A DNA stretch of 64,000 nucleotides from Curtobacterium sp. MCLR17_036. GTDB lineage: Bacteria > Actinomycetota > Actinomycetes > Actinomycetales > Microbacteriaceae. Where the stretch lies: the NCBI RefSeq assembly GCF_003234445.2, contig NZ_CP126269.1, positions 682,001 to 746,000 of the forward strand. The letters run 5' to 3'. The notes beneath the pieces are model-generated. The model was given only the letters and a program-made list of their open reading frames with translations. It made no database searches and was not told the DNA's origin. Numbering within the stretch: the stretch's first letter is position 1; each line of letters opens with the position of its first letter. Made by a program: the position numbers and the translations under genes. Shown piece after piece: positions 32,820-41,037 of this stretch.

Positions 32820-34229
32820 TCAGACCGGAGAGGACTCGTTGCGGACGTCGGTCTTCTTCGCGGACTTGTCCGCCACGACGGCGATGCTGTCCGTGACGGA
32901 GACGGTTGCCTGCGGGTTCCGGCTGCCGGTCTCGGGGAGCGTGAAGTACACGACGAGGCAGATGGCGACGATGACGATCATGTAGACGGCGACGAGCATC
33001 GGGTGACCGGATCCGACGAAGGCAGCCGCGATGAGCGGTGCGGTGCCGCCGAAGACCGCGATGACGATCTGGTGCGCGAACCCGATGCCGGAGACACGGA
33101 CCGCGGCGGGGAAGAGCTCCGCCTGGATCGTGGGGTAGACGGCCTGCCAGATGCCGAGGACCACCCATCCGGAGGCGGCCACCAGGATGTAGACGCCGAA
33201 GCCGGGCTGGTTCAGGAGCAGCAGGAGCGGGTAGAAGAGGACGACCATGCCGACGGCGCCGATGATCGGGAAGATCTTCCGGCGGCCGAGGCGGTCCGAC
33301 ACGTAGCCTGTGAGCGGGACGGTGATCACGAGCAGGACCAGGCCGATGACGCTGCCGGCGAGCGTCTGCGAGAGGTCCCGACCGGAGGTGAGGTTGGCGT
33401 AGGTGGGCAGGAACGTCGCCCACGTGTAGTACGCCACAGCGGGGGCCGACAGCGCAGCCGTCTGGATGATCGCCTTGGGGTGGTTGCGCAGCAGCTCGAG
33501 CAGCTTCTTCGGCGCGGACTTCTGGTCGACCGCTGCGCTGGCTTCGAACTCGGGGGATTCGTCGGACCGCGCCCGCATGACGAGACCGATGACGCCGATG
33601 ATCCCGCCGAAGACGAACGGGATCCGCCACCCGTACGATGCGAGCGCGTCGGGGGCGAACGCCGAGGTGACGATCGCAGCAGCGCCGGTCGCGGCGAGGG
33701 TGGCGAGTCCGCTGGCGAGGTTCGTGAGGGACCCGAAGAGGCCGCGTCGCTTCGCCGGCGCGTGCTCGACGAGGTACGCGATGGCACTCTGGCCCTCGCT
33801 GCCCGCGGAGATGCCCTGCAGGATGCGTGCGACGACGAACATGATCGGCGCGAGGACGCCGACGCTCGCGTACGGCGGCGTCAGCCCGATGATCAGGGCA
33901 CCGAGCGCCATCCCCGAGATGCCGAGCGCCATGATGCGTCGTCGTCCGTACCGGTCGGCGATCGGCGAGATGATGATGCCGCTGAGCGGGCGGACGACGA
34001 AGCCGATCGCGTACGTCAGGAACGCGGCGATGAGTGACGCGAACGCGGAGTGCGAGGGGAAGATCTGCGCCGAGAAGATCGCGGCGAGCAGACCGTAGAC
34101 GTACCAGTCGTACCACTCGACGAAGTGGCCGACGGTACCGGCGACGAGGTTCTTCGTGCGGCCCTTGTGGGCGAAGGGGTCGGTGCCGTCCGGAGCGGAC
34201 GGGTCCGGTGTGGAGTGCGAGGTCGTCAT
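32820..34229 (-). CDS. MFS transporter, metabolite:H+ symporter (MHS) family
   Basis: 469 residues with 12 predicted helices. The opening NLVAGTVGHFVEWYDWYVYG and the loop ADRYGRRRIM are typical of MHS carriers (KgtP, ShiA, ProP), as is DRLGRRKIFP in the second half. These import organic acids or osmolytes with protons. It is located between the IclR regulator and catabolic genes, so it is the likely importer of the cluster's substrate. The acid preference of the family and the KDPG-type aldolase nearby favour a sugar acid (inference). Confidence 0.92.
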   Translation of the reverse strand: MTTSHSTPDPSAPDGTDPFAHKGRTKNLVAGTVGHFVEWYDWYVYGLLAAIFSAQIFPSHSAFASLIAAFLTYAIGFVVRPLSGIIISPIADRYGRRRIMALGISGMALGALIIGLTPPYASVGVLAPIMFVVARILQGISAGSEGQSAIAYLVEHAPAKRRGLFGSLTNLASGLATLAATGAAAIVTSAFAPDALASYGWRIPFVFGGIIGVIGLVMRARSDESPEFEASAAVDQKSAPKKLLELLRNHPKAIIQTAALSAPAVAYYTWATFLPTYANLTSGRDLSQTLAGSVIGLVLLVITVPLTGYVSDRLGRRKIFPIIGAVGMVVLFYPLLLLLNQPGFGVYILVAASGWVVLGIWQAVYPTIQAELFPAAVRVSGIGFAHQIVIAVFGGTAPLIAAAFVGSGHPMLVAVYMIVIVAICLVVYFTLPETGSRNPQATVSVTDSIAVVADKSAKKTDVRNESSPV

Positions 34230-34357
34230 TGAACTCTCCTGTTCGAGTGGTCGTCGTGCCGTCGGGGCACGCCGAGGATCGACGCGTGGGCGCGCCGGAG
34301 AAGGGGACCTCCACGGCGGGAGGACACGGGGGTCGGGAGGTGTGGTGCGGGTCGGGG

Positions 34358-35152
34358 TTACGCGCTGACGGATTCCGACGTGAGGTACGCGTAGGACGGC
34401 CAAGAGGCCGCGATCTCGTCGGCTGCTGCGATGACGGCCGGTGCGAGGTCTGCCAGACGGGCCCTGGTCATCCGCACGGACGGGCCGGCGATGCTGATCG
34501 TGCCGGTGGCAGGGCGGTCACGGCCGGCGCCGAAGACGGGAGCGGCCACCGCGCTGATGCCCGGGTCCATCTCCTCGTAGGTGGTGGCGTACCCGCGGTG
34601 TCGCACCGACGCGAGCTCCTCGGCGAGTGCCTCGGGGTCGACGACGGTCCGGGGGGTCTGCGGGGTGAGGTGGTGCTGGTCGATGACCCCTTGCACCTCG
34701 TCCGGGCTGAGCGTGGCGAGCCAGGCCTTGCCGGAAGCGGTGGCGTGCGGCACGGCGTCCCGGCCCATGACCGGGTCGAGCCGGAGGGAGGAGTTCGACC
34801 CCTGCGCCTTCGCGATCCACTGCAGTGAGTCGGAGGACGCGACTGCGAGGCGGACGAGTTCCTCGCTGGTGGTGGCGAGTGCGTCGAGTTCGCGCTGTGC
34901 CCACGTGTCGATGCCGGACGCCGACAGTTGCAGGAGTCCGAGGGCGCCGAGGCGGTGCGTCGCCGAGTAGGCCGAGGTCTTCGGGTTCTGGGCCACGTAG
35001 CCCGCCGCGACGAGGGCGGCGAGCAGACGGTGCGCGATCGCCTTGTTGAGCCCGAGGCTGGACGCGACCTGGCTGACGCCGAGGCCGTCGGCCTCGGGCG
35101 CGAGCAGGTGCAGCACCTTCATGCCGTTGGTGACATCGTCTTGGAGCGCCAT
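34358..35152 (-). CDS. IclR-family transcriptional regulator
   Basis: 264 residues. N-terminal winged helix (ADGLGVSQVASSLGLNKAIAHRLLAALVAAGYV, about 22-56). C-terminal effector domain has ATASGKAWLATL and the conserved GYATTYEEMDPGISAVAAPVF. Its own promoter (TTGACA at 35231-35236) and a long palindrome over the start of transcription lie just upstream, suggesting autoregulation and control of the downstream MFS-isomerase-SDR genes. The ligand is probably a pathway intermediate. Confidence 0.92.
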   Translation of the reverse strand: MALQDDVTNGMKVLHLLAPEADGLGVSQVASSLGLNKAIAHRLLAALVAAGYVAQNPKTSAYSATHRLGALGLLQLSASGIDTWAQRELDALATTSEELVRLAVASSDSLQWIAKAQGSNSSLRLDPVMGRDAVPHATASGKAWLATLSPDEVQGVIDQHHLTPQTPRTVVDPEALAEELASVRHRGYATTYEEMDPGISAVAAPVFGAGRDRPATGTISIAGPSVRMTRARLADLAPAVIAAADEIAASWPSYAYLTSESVSA

Positions 35153-35171
35153 CGCTTTTCCTCGTCGTCGT

Positions 35172-35236
35172 GGTCTGTAACAGCGTTACTCGGTAACGCT
35201 GTTACAGACCATCGCACGGCCCTGGAGGCGTGTCAA
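35172..35236 (-). promoter_or_regulatory. iclR promoter overlapped by an 18-bp-arm palindrome
   Basis: Perfect inverted repeat GGTCTGTAACAGCGTTAC (35172-35189), spacer TCG, complement 35193-35210. Reading leftward, TTGACA (35231-35236) and GATGGT (35208-35213) are 17 bases apart, placing the transcription start inside the palindrome. This arrangement suits a repressor operator. The structure could also terminate transcription from the kinase gene ending at 35233, although no T-run follows. Confidence 0.65.
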
Positions 35237-35820
35237 GCGCCCGTCTGGAGCGCGATCCGCTCGAGGTCGACGGCGGCCCGCGCCGCGTCGCCGTTGTGGA
35301 TCGTGGCGTGGCGGACGCCGTCCCAGGTGCAGGTGAGCGCACCGAACCGCGACCAGTAGGCGTCCCAGTCCGCGAGCTTCGCGCGGTCCCGATCGAGCCC
35401 CCGCTCCCGGAGCCGGGCCCGCACAATCTCGGCCTCCGCGCGGACGTGCACGACGGTGACGTCCGTGACCGGCCAGCCGGCAGTGGCCATCGACCGCGAC
35501 AGCCACGTCGGGTCGTCGAGGTAGGCGACGAACGGAGCGTCGAGCACCACCGAGTGGCCGAGCGCCAGGTTGTCAGCGGCGACCGCGAACAGCGCCCGGT
35601 ACTCGAGCGGCATGATGCGCTCGACGTACGTCGCGTTCGACTCACGGTCCGTCGGATCGTGTCCGAGCGCCTCGAGAGCTGCCTGGACCAAGACGTCGGA
35701 CATCGTGTCCTTGTCGAGGTACACGGCTCCCGTCATCCTGCTGAGCTGTCTCGACACGGTGCTCTTGCCGGAGCCCGCGCCTCCGAGTGTGATGAACGCG
35801 TCGGGCGGCGCCCCTGTCAC
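35233..35820 (-). CDS. P-loop kinase (AAA/shikimate-kinase-like)
   Basis: 195 residues with Walker A LGGAGSGKSTVSRQL (about 12-26), YLDKDTMSD and a Lid-like arginine cluster (VRARLRERGLDRDR). It resembles small-molecule kinases of the gluconate/chloramphenicol-kinase type, and C-terminal WSRFGALTC is unassigned. GTG 35820 overlaps the aldolase stop. Directly after a KDPG-type aldolase, it plausibly phosphorylates a sugar-acid substrate before cleavage; this is inference from context. Confidence 0.75.
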   Translation of the reverse strand: MTGAPPDAFITLGGAGSGKSTVSRQLSRMTGAVYLDKDTMSDVLVQAALEALGHDPTDRESNATYVERIMPLEYRALFAVAADNLALGHSVVLDAPFVAYLDDPTWLSRSMATAGWPVTDVTVVHVRAEAEIVRARLRERGLDRDRAKLADWDAYWSRFGALTCTWDGVRHATIHNGDAARAAVDLERIALQTGA

Positions 35821-36464
35821 CCGCGCGCTCGCTCGATCGCCCGGACGAACTCCGCGGCGGCAGCGGTGATCTTCGTGGTGTCGCCTTCCGGTCCGCCGGC
35901 CTTCGTGACGGCACTGCCGACACCGACGGCTGTGACGCCGGCATCGAACCACTCGCCGACGTTCGCGGTCGTCACGCCGCCGGCCGGCACCATCGGGATC
36001 TGCGCGAGCGGCGCGAGCATGGCCTTGACGTACGGGATCCCGCCTGCCTCGGTCGGGAAGATCTTCACCATGTCCGAACCGGCCTCGGCCGTGTCGAGCA
36101 CCTCGGTGGGCGTGTAGGCACCGCTGATCGTCGCGACCTGGTAGCGGTTCGCGACCCGGATCATGGCCGGGTTGAGGTTCGGGCTGACCAGGAAGCGTGC
36201 GCCGGCCTGGATGCTCGCCCACGCTGCGTGTTCGTCCAGGACGGTGCCGGCGCCGAACACGACGTCGCGGTCGGCGAAGCGTTCCGAGAGTCGTTCGATG
36301 ACGCGCAGCGCTCCGGGGATCGAGAGCGTGATCTCGAGGGCGCGGATGCCGCCCTCGACCGCGGCCGAAGCAGCCTCGAAGGCCTTGTCGGCGGTGTCGA
36401 GGCGCACGATGAGCACGTTGCCGGAATCGCGGATGGTGTTGAGGACGTCGAGTTTCTGGGGCAT
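35817..36464 (-). CDS. KDPG/KHG-type (bifunctional) aldolase
   Basis: Class I aldolase of 215 residues that splits 2-keto-3-deoxy sugar acid phosphates into pyruvate and an aldehyde. The Schiff-base lysine is Lys134 in MVKIFP and the general base is Glu44 in ALEITL. GAGTVL and FLVSPNL are conserved. VPAGGV replaces the usual CPTGGI near the phosphate site, hinting at a substrate other than KDPG. First gene of the leftward operon, divergent from the Gfo/Idh gene at 36608. Confidence 0.9.
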   Translation of the reverse strand: MPQKLDVLNTIRDSGNVLIVRLDTADKAFEAASAAVEGGIRALEITLSIPGALRVIERLSERFADRDVVFGAGTVLDEHAAWASIQAGARFLVSPNLNPAMIRVANRYQVATISGAYTPTEVLDTAEAGSDMVKIFPTEAGGIPYVKAMLAPLAQIPMVPAGGVTTANVGEWFDAGVTAVGVGSAVTKAGGPEGDTTKITAAAAEFVRAIERARG

Positions 36465-36469
36465 GGGTC

Positions 36470-36486
36470 AAGTGGATACACCACTT
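36470..36486 (-). promoter_or_regulatory. Small palindrome at the aldolase start
   Basis: AAGTGG-ATACA-CCACTT, six-base arms with a five-base centre, six bases upstream of the aldolase ATG. Its position over the leader or promoter suits an operator. The binding regulator is unknown. Confidence 0.45.
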
Positions 36487-36519
36487 TTCGGACGCCGTCG
36501 ACTCAGTCTTCTCCCAGCC

Positions 36520-36579
36520 TTGACACGGTTTCGGCCTGCGTGGCACGATCACTGCAATCGATCTCAGCAATCGATCTCA
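36520..36579 (+). promoter_or_regulatory. Promoter of the rightward catabolic operon with tandem LacI-type operators
   Basis: TTGACA (36520-36525), 18-base spacer and CACGAT (36544-36549). At the expected start of transcription, TGCAATCGATCTCA (36553-36566) and AGCAATCGATCTCA (36566-36579) repeat head to tail. Each fits the LacI/GalR-family pattern TG-AA-CG-TT-CA with one or two mismatches. The operon's second gene encodes a LacI-type regulator, the obvious candidate to bind here and block initiation. Confidence 0.65.
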
Positions 36580-36607
36580 CAATGTTCTGCAACGACGAGG
36601 AAGTCAC

Positions 36608-37600
36608 GTGATCAGCGATCCCGCACCCCGCGAACCCGGCCGGACCCGTGTCGTCGTCCTCGGTGCCTCGCACTGGCACACCCCGCTGTACCGCGATGCG
36701 GTCCTGCGCCGGCACGACGTGCTCGCCGTCCAGGACGCCCGGTTCGCTGCGGTCGCCGACGGTGCCGCCTGGGACGCCCCGATCGTCGCCTCGGTCGATG
36801 AAGCGCTCGCGTTCCCGGACATCGAGCTGGCCTACGTCCTCAGCCCGCACGACGAGGTGGCGGACGTCTGTCGAGCACTCGTCGACCGCGGGATCCCGTT
36901 CGCCGTGGAGAAGCCACTCGGCGTCGACCTGGCGGAACTCCGTTCCGTCGTGGCTGCCGCACACGCCGCGGGCGTCCCGGCCACGGTCGCTCTGGTGCAA
37001 CGCGGCGGGCCGGTCGATCGGTGGCTCCGCAAGGCCGGTCGGATCAGGTACGAGCGCGCGTCGTTCATCGCCGGTCCGCCGAGCCGGTACCGTCATGGCG
37101 GGAGCCCCTGGATGCTCGACCCGGCGCGCGCCGGCGGCGGAGCGCTCGTCAACCTCGGCCCGCACTTCGTCGACCTCGCGCTCCAGCACCTCGGACCGGC
37201 GGCGGTCACCCTCCGGTCGCGGAGTCACGCACTGCACGGCGAGGCCGTCGAGGACCACGCCACACTGGTGCTCACGACCGACGTCGGCGCCGAGGCCGTC
37301 ATCGAGGTCGGCTACGCCTTCCCGGACGCACCCACCAAGCGCTACTGCAGCTTCGCCGCCGCCGGCACGGACGGGTTCGTCTCGATCGACACGGACGGGA
37401 CGGCGCGGTTCACCGGGGCCGACGGGGTCACCGAGCAGGCCGTGATCGACGTCGACAGCGACCCGCTCTACACACGGTTCGTCGACGCGGTCGCCGATTC
37501 GCTCGCCGACGGCTTCCGTGGCATGCCCACGCTCGACGACCTGGAGGACACGATGGCCCGCATCTGGCACGTCGACGGGATCGAGAGCGTGCAGCGATGA
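36608..37600 (+). CDS. Gfo/Idh/MocA-family oxidoreductase
   Basis: 330 residues. The Rossmann start is atypical (VVVLGASHWHTP, without the usual GxGxxG). It keeps the family lysine motif VEKPLGVD (about residue 100) and the catalytic region GGGALVNLGPHFVDLALQ. These enzymes oxidise sugars, inositols or reduce keto forms with NAD(P). GTG 36608 begins MISDPAPREP. Its stop overlaps the ATG of the LacI regulator. One of two such dehydrogenases in the operon. Confidence 0.87.
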   Translation: MISDPAPREPGRTRVVVLGASHWHTPLYRDAVLRRHDVLAVQDARFAAVADGAAWDAPIVASVDEALAFPDIELAYVLSPHDEVADVCRALVDRGIPFAVEKPLGVDLAELRSVVAAAHAAGVPATVALVQRGGPVDRWLRKAGRIRYERASFIAGPPSRYRHGGSPWMLDPARAGGGALVNLGPHFVDLALQHLGPAAVTLRSRSHALHGEAVEDHATLVLTTDVGAEAVIEVGYAFPDAPTKRYCSFAAAGTDGFVSIDTDGTARFTGADGVTEQAVIDVDSDPLYTRFVDAVADSLADGFRGMPTLDDLEDTMARIWHVDGIESVQR

Positions 37601-38592
37601 CCGACGCCAGCATCGACGACGTCGCGGCGGCGGCGGGTGTCCACCGTTCGACCGTCTCCCGGGCGTTCTCGAACCCGACTGCCGTGCGGGCGCAGACCCG
37701 GGAGCACGTGCTCCGGGTCGCGGCCGAGCTCGGGTACTCCACGAACCCCCTCGCCCAGGCCCTCCGCCGCCGGTCCAGCACCCTCGTGCCGCTGGTCATC
37801 CCGGACATCACGAACCCCTTCTTCGCCGAGCTCGCCCGTGCGACGGCCGCGGCGGCGGAACTGCGGGGCTACCAGCTCGTCCTCTGCGTGACCGAGAACG
37901 GGGGGAGCTCCACGGCCGGGTACGTCAACGCGATGCAGGCCATGTACTCACCGTTCGGCATCGTCGCCCCGTCCACCCGTGTCGACCTCGAAGCGTTGCG
38001 GACCTACGGCTCGAAGAACCGGGTCGTGGTGCTGGACCGGGTGGAGGACGACCCGACGGTCCCGACCGTGACGGTGGACAGCCGCCGCGGCGTGGAGCTC
38101 GCCTTCGAGCACCTCGCGCTGCTCGGGCACCGTGCCATCGCGTACGCACCGGGCATCGTCGGCACCTACACGGCCCAGGACCGGCACGAGGCGTACGAGC
38201 AGATCGCGACCGGGCACGGCACCCAGCCGCTCGTGCTCGGAGCTCCGGACGGCGTCGAGCTCGGCGCCGGCATCGTCGACCACTGGCTCGCCGAACCGGT
38301 CCGCGCCACCGCGATCATCGCGTCGAACGACGCCGTCGCGTTCGCCGTGATCGCCGAGCTCGAGTCGCGCGGTCACCGCGTGCCGGACGAGGTGTCCGTC
38401 GTCGGCTTCGACGGGCTCGACCTCGGTGCACACATCGCGCCACGCCTGACCAGTGTCCGACAGCCCATCGCTGACCTCGGACGCATCGCGGTCGACCTCG
38501 GCGAGGGCCTGCTCGACGGCGGCCCCGTCCGACACGAGGTGCTCCAACCGACCCTGCTCCTCCGATCCTCGACCGCAGGACCCCGATCATGA
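37597..38592 (+). CDS. LacI-family transcriptional regulator
   Basis: 331 residues. N-terminal HTH and hinge: SIDDVAAAAGVHRSTVSRAFSNP...LGYSTNPLAQALR (about 5-60). The periplasmic-binding-type effector domain has VIPDITNPFFAELARA and VPDEVSVVGFDGLDLG. It is embedded in the operon it probably represses through the tandem sites at 36553-36579. The effector is likely the substrate sugar or an intermediate. Four-base overlaps on both sides. Confidence 0.93.
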   Translation: MTDASIDDVAAAAGVHRSTVSRAFSNPTAVRAQTREHVLRVAAELGYSTNPLAQALRRRSSTLVPLVIPDITNPFFAELARATAAAAELRGYQLVLCVTENGGSSTAGYVNAMQAMYSPFGIVAPSTRVDLEALRTYGSKNRVVVLDRVEDDPTVPTVTVDSRRGVELAFEHLALLGHRAIAYAPGIVGTYTAQDRHEAYEQIATGHGTQPLVLGAPDGVELGAGIVDHWLAEPVRATAIIASNDAVAFAVIAELESRGHRVPDEVSVVGFDGLDLGAHIAPRLTSVRQPIADLGRIAVDLGEGLLDGGPVRHEVLQPTLLLRSSTAGPRS

Positions 38593-39143
38593 CCGACTCC
38601 CGAACCCTGCCCGGCCTGCGCTGGGTGGACCACACGGCGTTCACCGTCCCCGACCTCGACGCCGCCGTGGCCTTCTTCACCGAGGTGCTCGGAGCAGAGC
38701 ACCTCTACCGTTCCACCCGGGGGCCCGATGCGTCGTTCATGCCGCTGCACTTCGGTGTCCCGGCCGACGCGCGCCTCGAGCTGGCCATGCTCCGTCTGCC
38801 GCCGAACCTCAACATCGAGCTGTTCCAGTGGTGGAGCGAGGACCGGTCCGCGGTGTTCCCCCGTGCGAGCGACGCAGGCGGTCACCACCTCTGCTTCGTG
38901 GTCGAGGACGTCGACGCCGTCGTCGAGGCCATCGCGGAGCACCCGAGCGTCGAGGTGCTCGGGCACCGGAAGGAGGTCGGCGGCGACAGCCCCGCGGTCG
39001 CCGGGAACCGCTGGGTCTACGCGCGGACCGACTGGGGACTCATCCTCGAGTTCGTCGACCGATCACGGGTGCAGGACCCGCCACGTCTGGTCGGACCAGC
39101 CGACTGGACGACGACCACCACGACCACGAAGGACCTCCCATGA
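38589..39143 (+). CDS. VOC-family (glyoxalase/dioxygenase-fold) protein
   Basis: 184 residues with paired beta-alpha-beta-beta-beta modules: VDHTAFTVPDLDAAVAFFTEVLGAEHLY in the first, and HHLCFVVEDVDAVVEAI ... GLILEFVDR in the second. Candidate metal ligands are His in VDHTAF, Glu in ELFQWW, His in GGHHLCF and Glu in ILEFV. The C-terminal run of seven threonines is low-complexity. Members act as lyases, epimerases or dioxygenases; here an isomerase or epimerase role in sugar-acid breakdown is possible. Confidence 0.87.
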   Translation: MTDSRTLPGLRWVDHTAFTVPDLDAAVAFFTEVLGAEHLYRSTRGPDASFMPLHFGVPADARLELAMLRLPPNLNIELFQWWSEDRSAVFPRASDAGGHHLCFVVEDVDAVVEAIAEHPSVEVLGHRKEVGGDSPAVAGNRWVYARTDWGLILEFVDRSRVQDPPRLVGPADWTTTTTTTKDLP

Positions 39144-40060
39144 AGATCGCCGGCCACACGCTCGGCACACCCGACCAGACCGTGCCGGAAGCACTCCGGC
39201 TGTTCCGCCGCGCCGGTCTGGACGCCGCCGAGGTCATCTACCAGGACGACTACCGGAGCGGCTTGCCGGTCCGTGACGTCGCTGCCGCGGCCGAAGCGGC
39301 CCGGGTCGCGGACGGGGAGGGGATCCCGATCGTCGGGCTCACCCCGTACACGACCGCGATCAACGCCACCGACGAGCGGATCCGCAACGGCGCGGTGGAC
39401 GAACTCCGGTCGGCGATCGACACCGCGCACTCGATCGGTGCGGACCGTGTGCGCGTGTACTCCGGAGCCTGGCAGCCGGACCAGCAGGACCACACCGCGC
39501 ACTGGGTGCAGCTCGTCCGCTCCTTCCAGGAACTCGCCGGCCCGGCAGCGGACGCCGGCGTCGTGCTCTGCGCCGAGAACCACTTCGGCACGATGACCCA
39601 GACCGCCCGCGACACGGCTGCCCTCGTGCGGGCCGTCGACTCGCCCGCCGTCCGGGTCCTCTACGACCAGGCGAACCTCACCTTCACGCACGACGAGGAC
39701 GTCGACGCGGCGTTCGCCGTCCAGGGGGACCTCATCGGCCACGTGCACGTCAAGGACCTCGTCTTCAAGGACCCGGACGCCCCGTTCGTCGCCTCGGAGA
39801 CGGCTCGAGTGCACGCCGAGGAGCGCGCCGTCACGTCGCGCGTCGTCGGCGACGGTTCGATCGCCTGGTCGCGGATCCTCCGACGCCTGCGCGAGGTCGG
39901 CTACGACGACGTGCTCTCCCTCGAGTACGAGTACCGGTGGCACCCGCAGGACCTCGACGACCCGGAGACCGGGTTCCGGCGGGGTGCCGAGCACCTGAGG
40001 AACCTCCTGCTCCAGCTCGAGCTGCACGAGGCCGACCGGGGCGCCGGGGTCCGCTCGTGA
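39140..40060 (+). CDS. Sugar phosphate isomerase/epimerase (AP endonuclease 2 family)
   Basis: 306-residue TIM barrel. Metal-binding pieces are VIYQDDYRS, VRVYSGAW, VVLCAENHFG, RVLYDQANL, VHVKDLVF and LSLEYEYRW. Distinct in length and motifs from the relative at 31906. The ATG overlaps the VOC stop by four bases. Two different family members split across divergent operons point to a polyol or inositol-like route with separate dehydration or isomerisation steps, but no complete iol set (iolB/C/D) is present. Confidence 0.88.
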   Translation: MKIAGHTLGTPDQTVPEALRLFRRAGLDAAEVIYQDDYRSGLPVRDVAAAAEAARVADGEGIPIVGLTPYTTAINATDERIRNGAVDELRSAIDTAHSIGADRVRVYSGAWQPDQQDHTAHWVQLVRSFQELAGPAADAGVVLCAENHFGTMTQTARDTAALVRAVDSPAVRVLYDQANLTFTHDEDVDAAFAVQGDLIGHVHVKDLVFKDPDAPFVASETARVHAEERAVTSRVVGDGSIAWSRILRRLREVGYDDVLSLEYEYRWHPQDLDDPETGFRRGAEHLRNLLLQLELHEADRGAGVRS

Positions 40061-41037
40061 CCGCGCTCCGTCTCGGCGTGGTCGGTGCCGGCAACATCGC
40101 CAGCATCGCGCAGCTGCCCACCCTCGTGCAGCGTGACGACGTCGAGCTGCGTGCGCTGGTGTCGCGGCGTGAGGACCCGGGCGCCCTGCAGCGGCGGTGG
40201 GGGTTCGGCGCGGTGTACCGCAGCGTCGACGAGATGCTCGCGGCCGAGACACTCGACGCGGTCTTCGTCCTCACCCCGCGCTCCGAGCATGTCGCGGCCG
40301 TCGAGCGTGCACTCCGTGCCGGTGTCGACGTGTTCTGCGAGAAGCCCCTTGCCACCTCCACCGCCGACTCCGTCCGCCTCGCCGAACTCGCCGACGAGCA
40401 CGGTCGGGTCCTCATGGTCGGGCTCAACCGACGCTTCGCCCCGGTCTACGTCGCTGCGCACCAGGCGTTCGGTGCGTCGGGTGCGTCGTTCTGCGTCGCG
40501 CAGAAGAACCGCGCGGGCTCGGAGTACCGGGCGACCTTCGAGAACGCCATCCACATGGTGGACCTGCTCCGGTGGTTCTGCGGCGGGGAGGTCCTCGACG
40601 TGACGGCCGCGGCGGCGGGGACGGACCCGTGGGAGGAGGACGGCACCGCGGCACTTGTCCGGTTCTCGACGGGGAACACCGGCGTCCTCGTGGCGGCGCG
40701 TGCTGCCGGTGCGTGGGGCGAGAAGCTCGACGCGTACGGACAGATGCGTTCCGCCGAGGTGATCGCCCCCGACTCCGTCGCGGTGACGGTCGACGGCGTC
40801 CGCACGGTGCGGTCGATGAGTCCCGAGGCCTTCGGCTGGGCGACGGCGACCGAGAGCTTCGGGTTCGCGGATGCCGTCCGCCACTTCCTCGACCGCGTCC
40901 GTGACCGGCAGCAACCCCTCACCTCCGGGTGGGAAGCAGTGAAGACCCAACAACTCCTCGATCGGATCCTCGCCGCGGCAGGGCTGCCGACCGAGGAACA
41001 GGAAGGACGCACATGGTCCAGCAGAGCGAAGCAGTAG
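40057..41037 (+). CDS. Gfo/Idh/MocA-family oxidoreductase
   Basis: 326 residues with a standard Rossmann motif GVVGAGNIAS at 7-16, the lysine motif CEKPLATS and the active-site helix ENAIHMVDLLRWFCGG. GTG 40057 overlaps the isomerase stop. Its 3' end overlaps the next SDR gene by 25 bases. Together with the dehydrogenase at 36608 it could perform an oxidation-reduction pair such as scyllo-inosose-type or keto-sugar chemistry; the substrate is not predictable. Confidence 0.9.
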   Translation: MTALRLGVVGAGNIASIAQLPTLVQRDDVELRALVSRREDPGALQRRWGFGAVYRSVDEMLAAETLDAVFVLTPRSEHVAAVERALRAGVDVFCEKPLATSTADSVRLAELADEHGRVLMVGLNRRFAPVYVAAHQAFGASGASFCVAQKNRAGSEYRATFENAIHMVDLLRWFCGGEVLDVTAAAAGTDPWEEDGTAALVRFSTGNTGVLVAARAAGAWGEKLDAYGQMRSAEVIAPDSVAVTVDGVRTVRSMSPEAFGWATATESFGFADAVRHFLDRVRDRQQPLTSGWEAVKTQQLLDRILAAAGLPTEEQEGRTWSSRAKQ

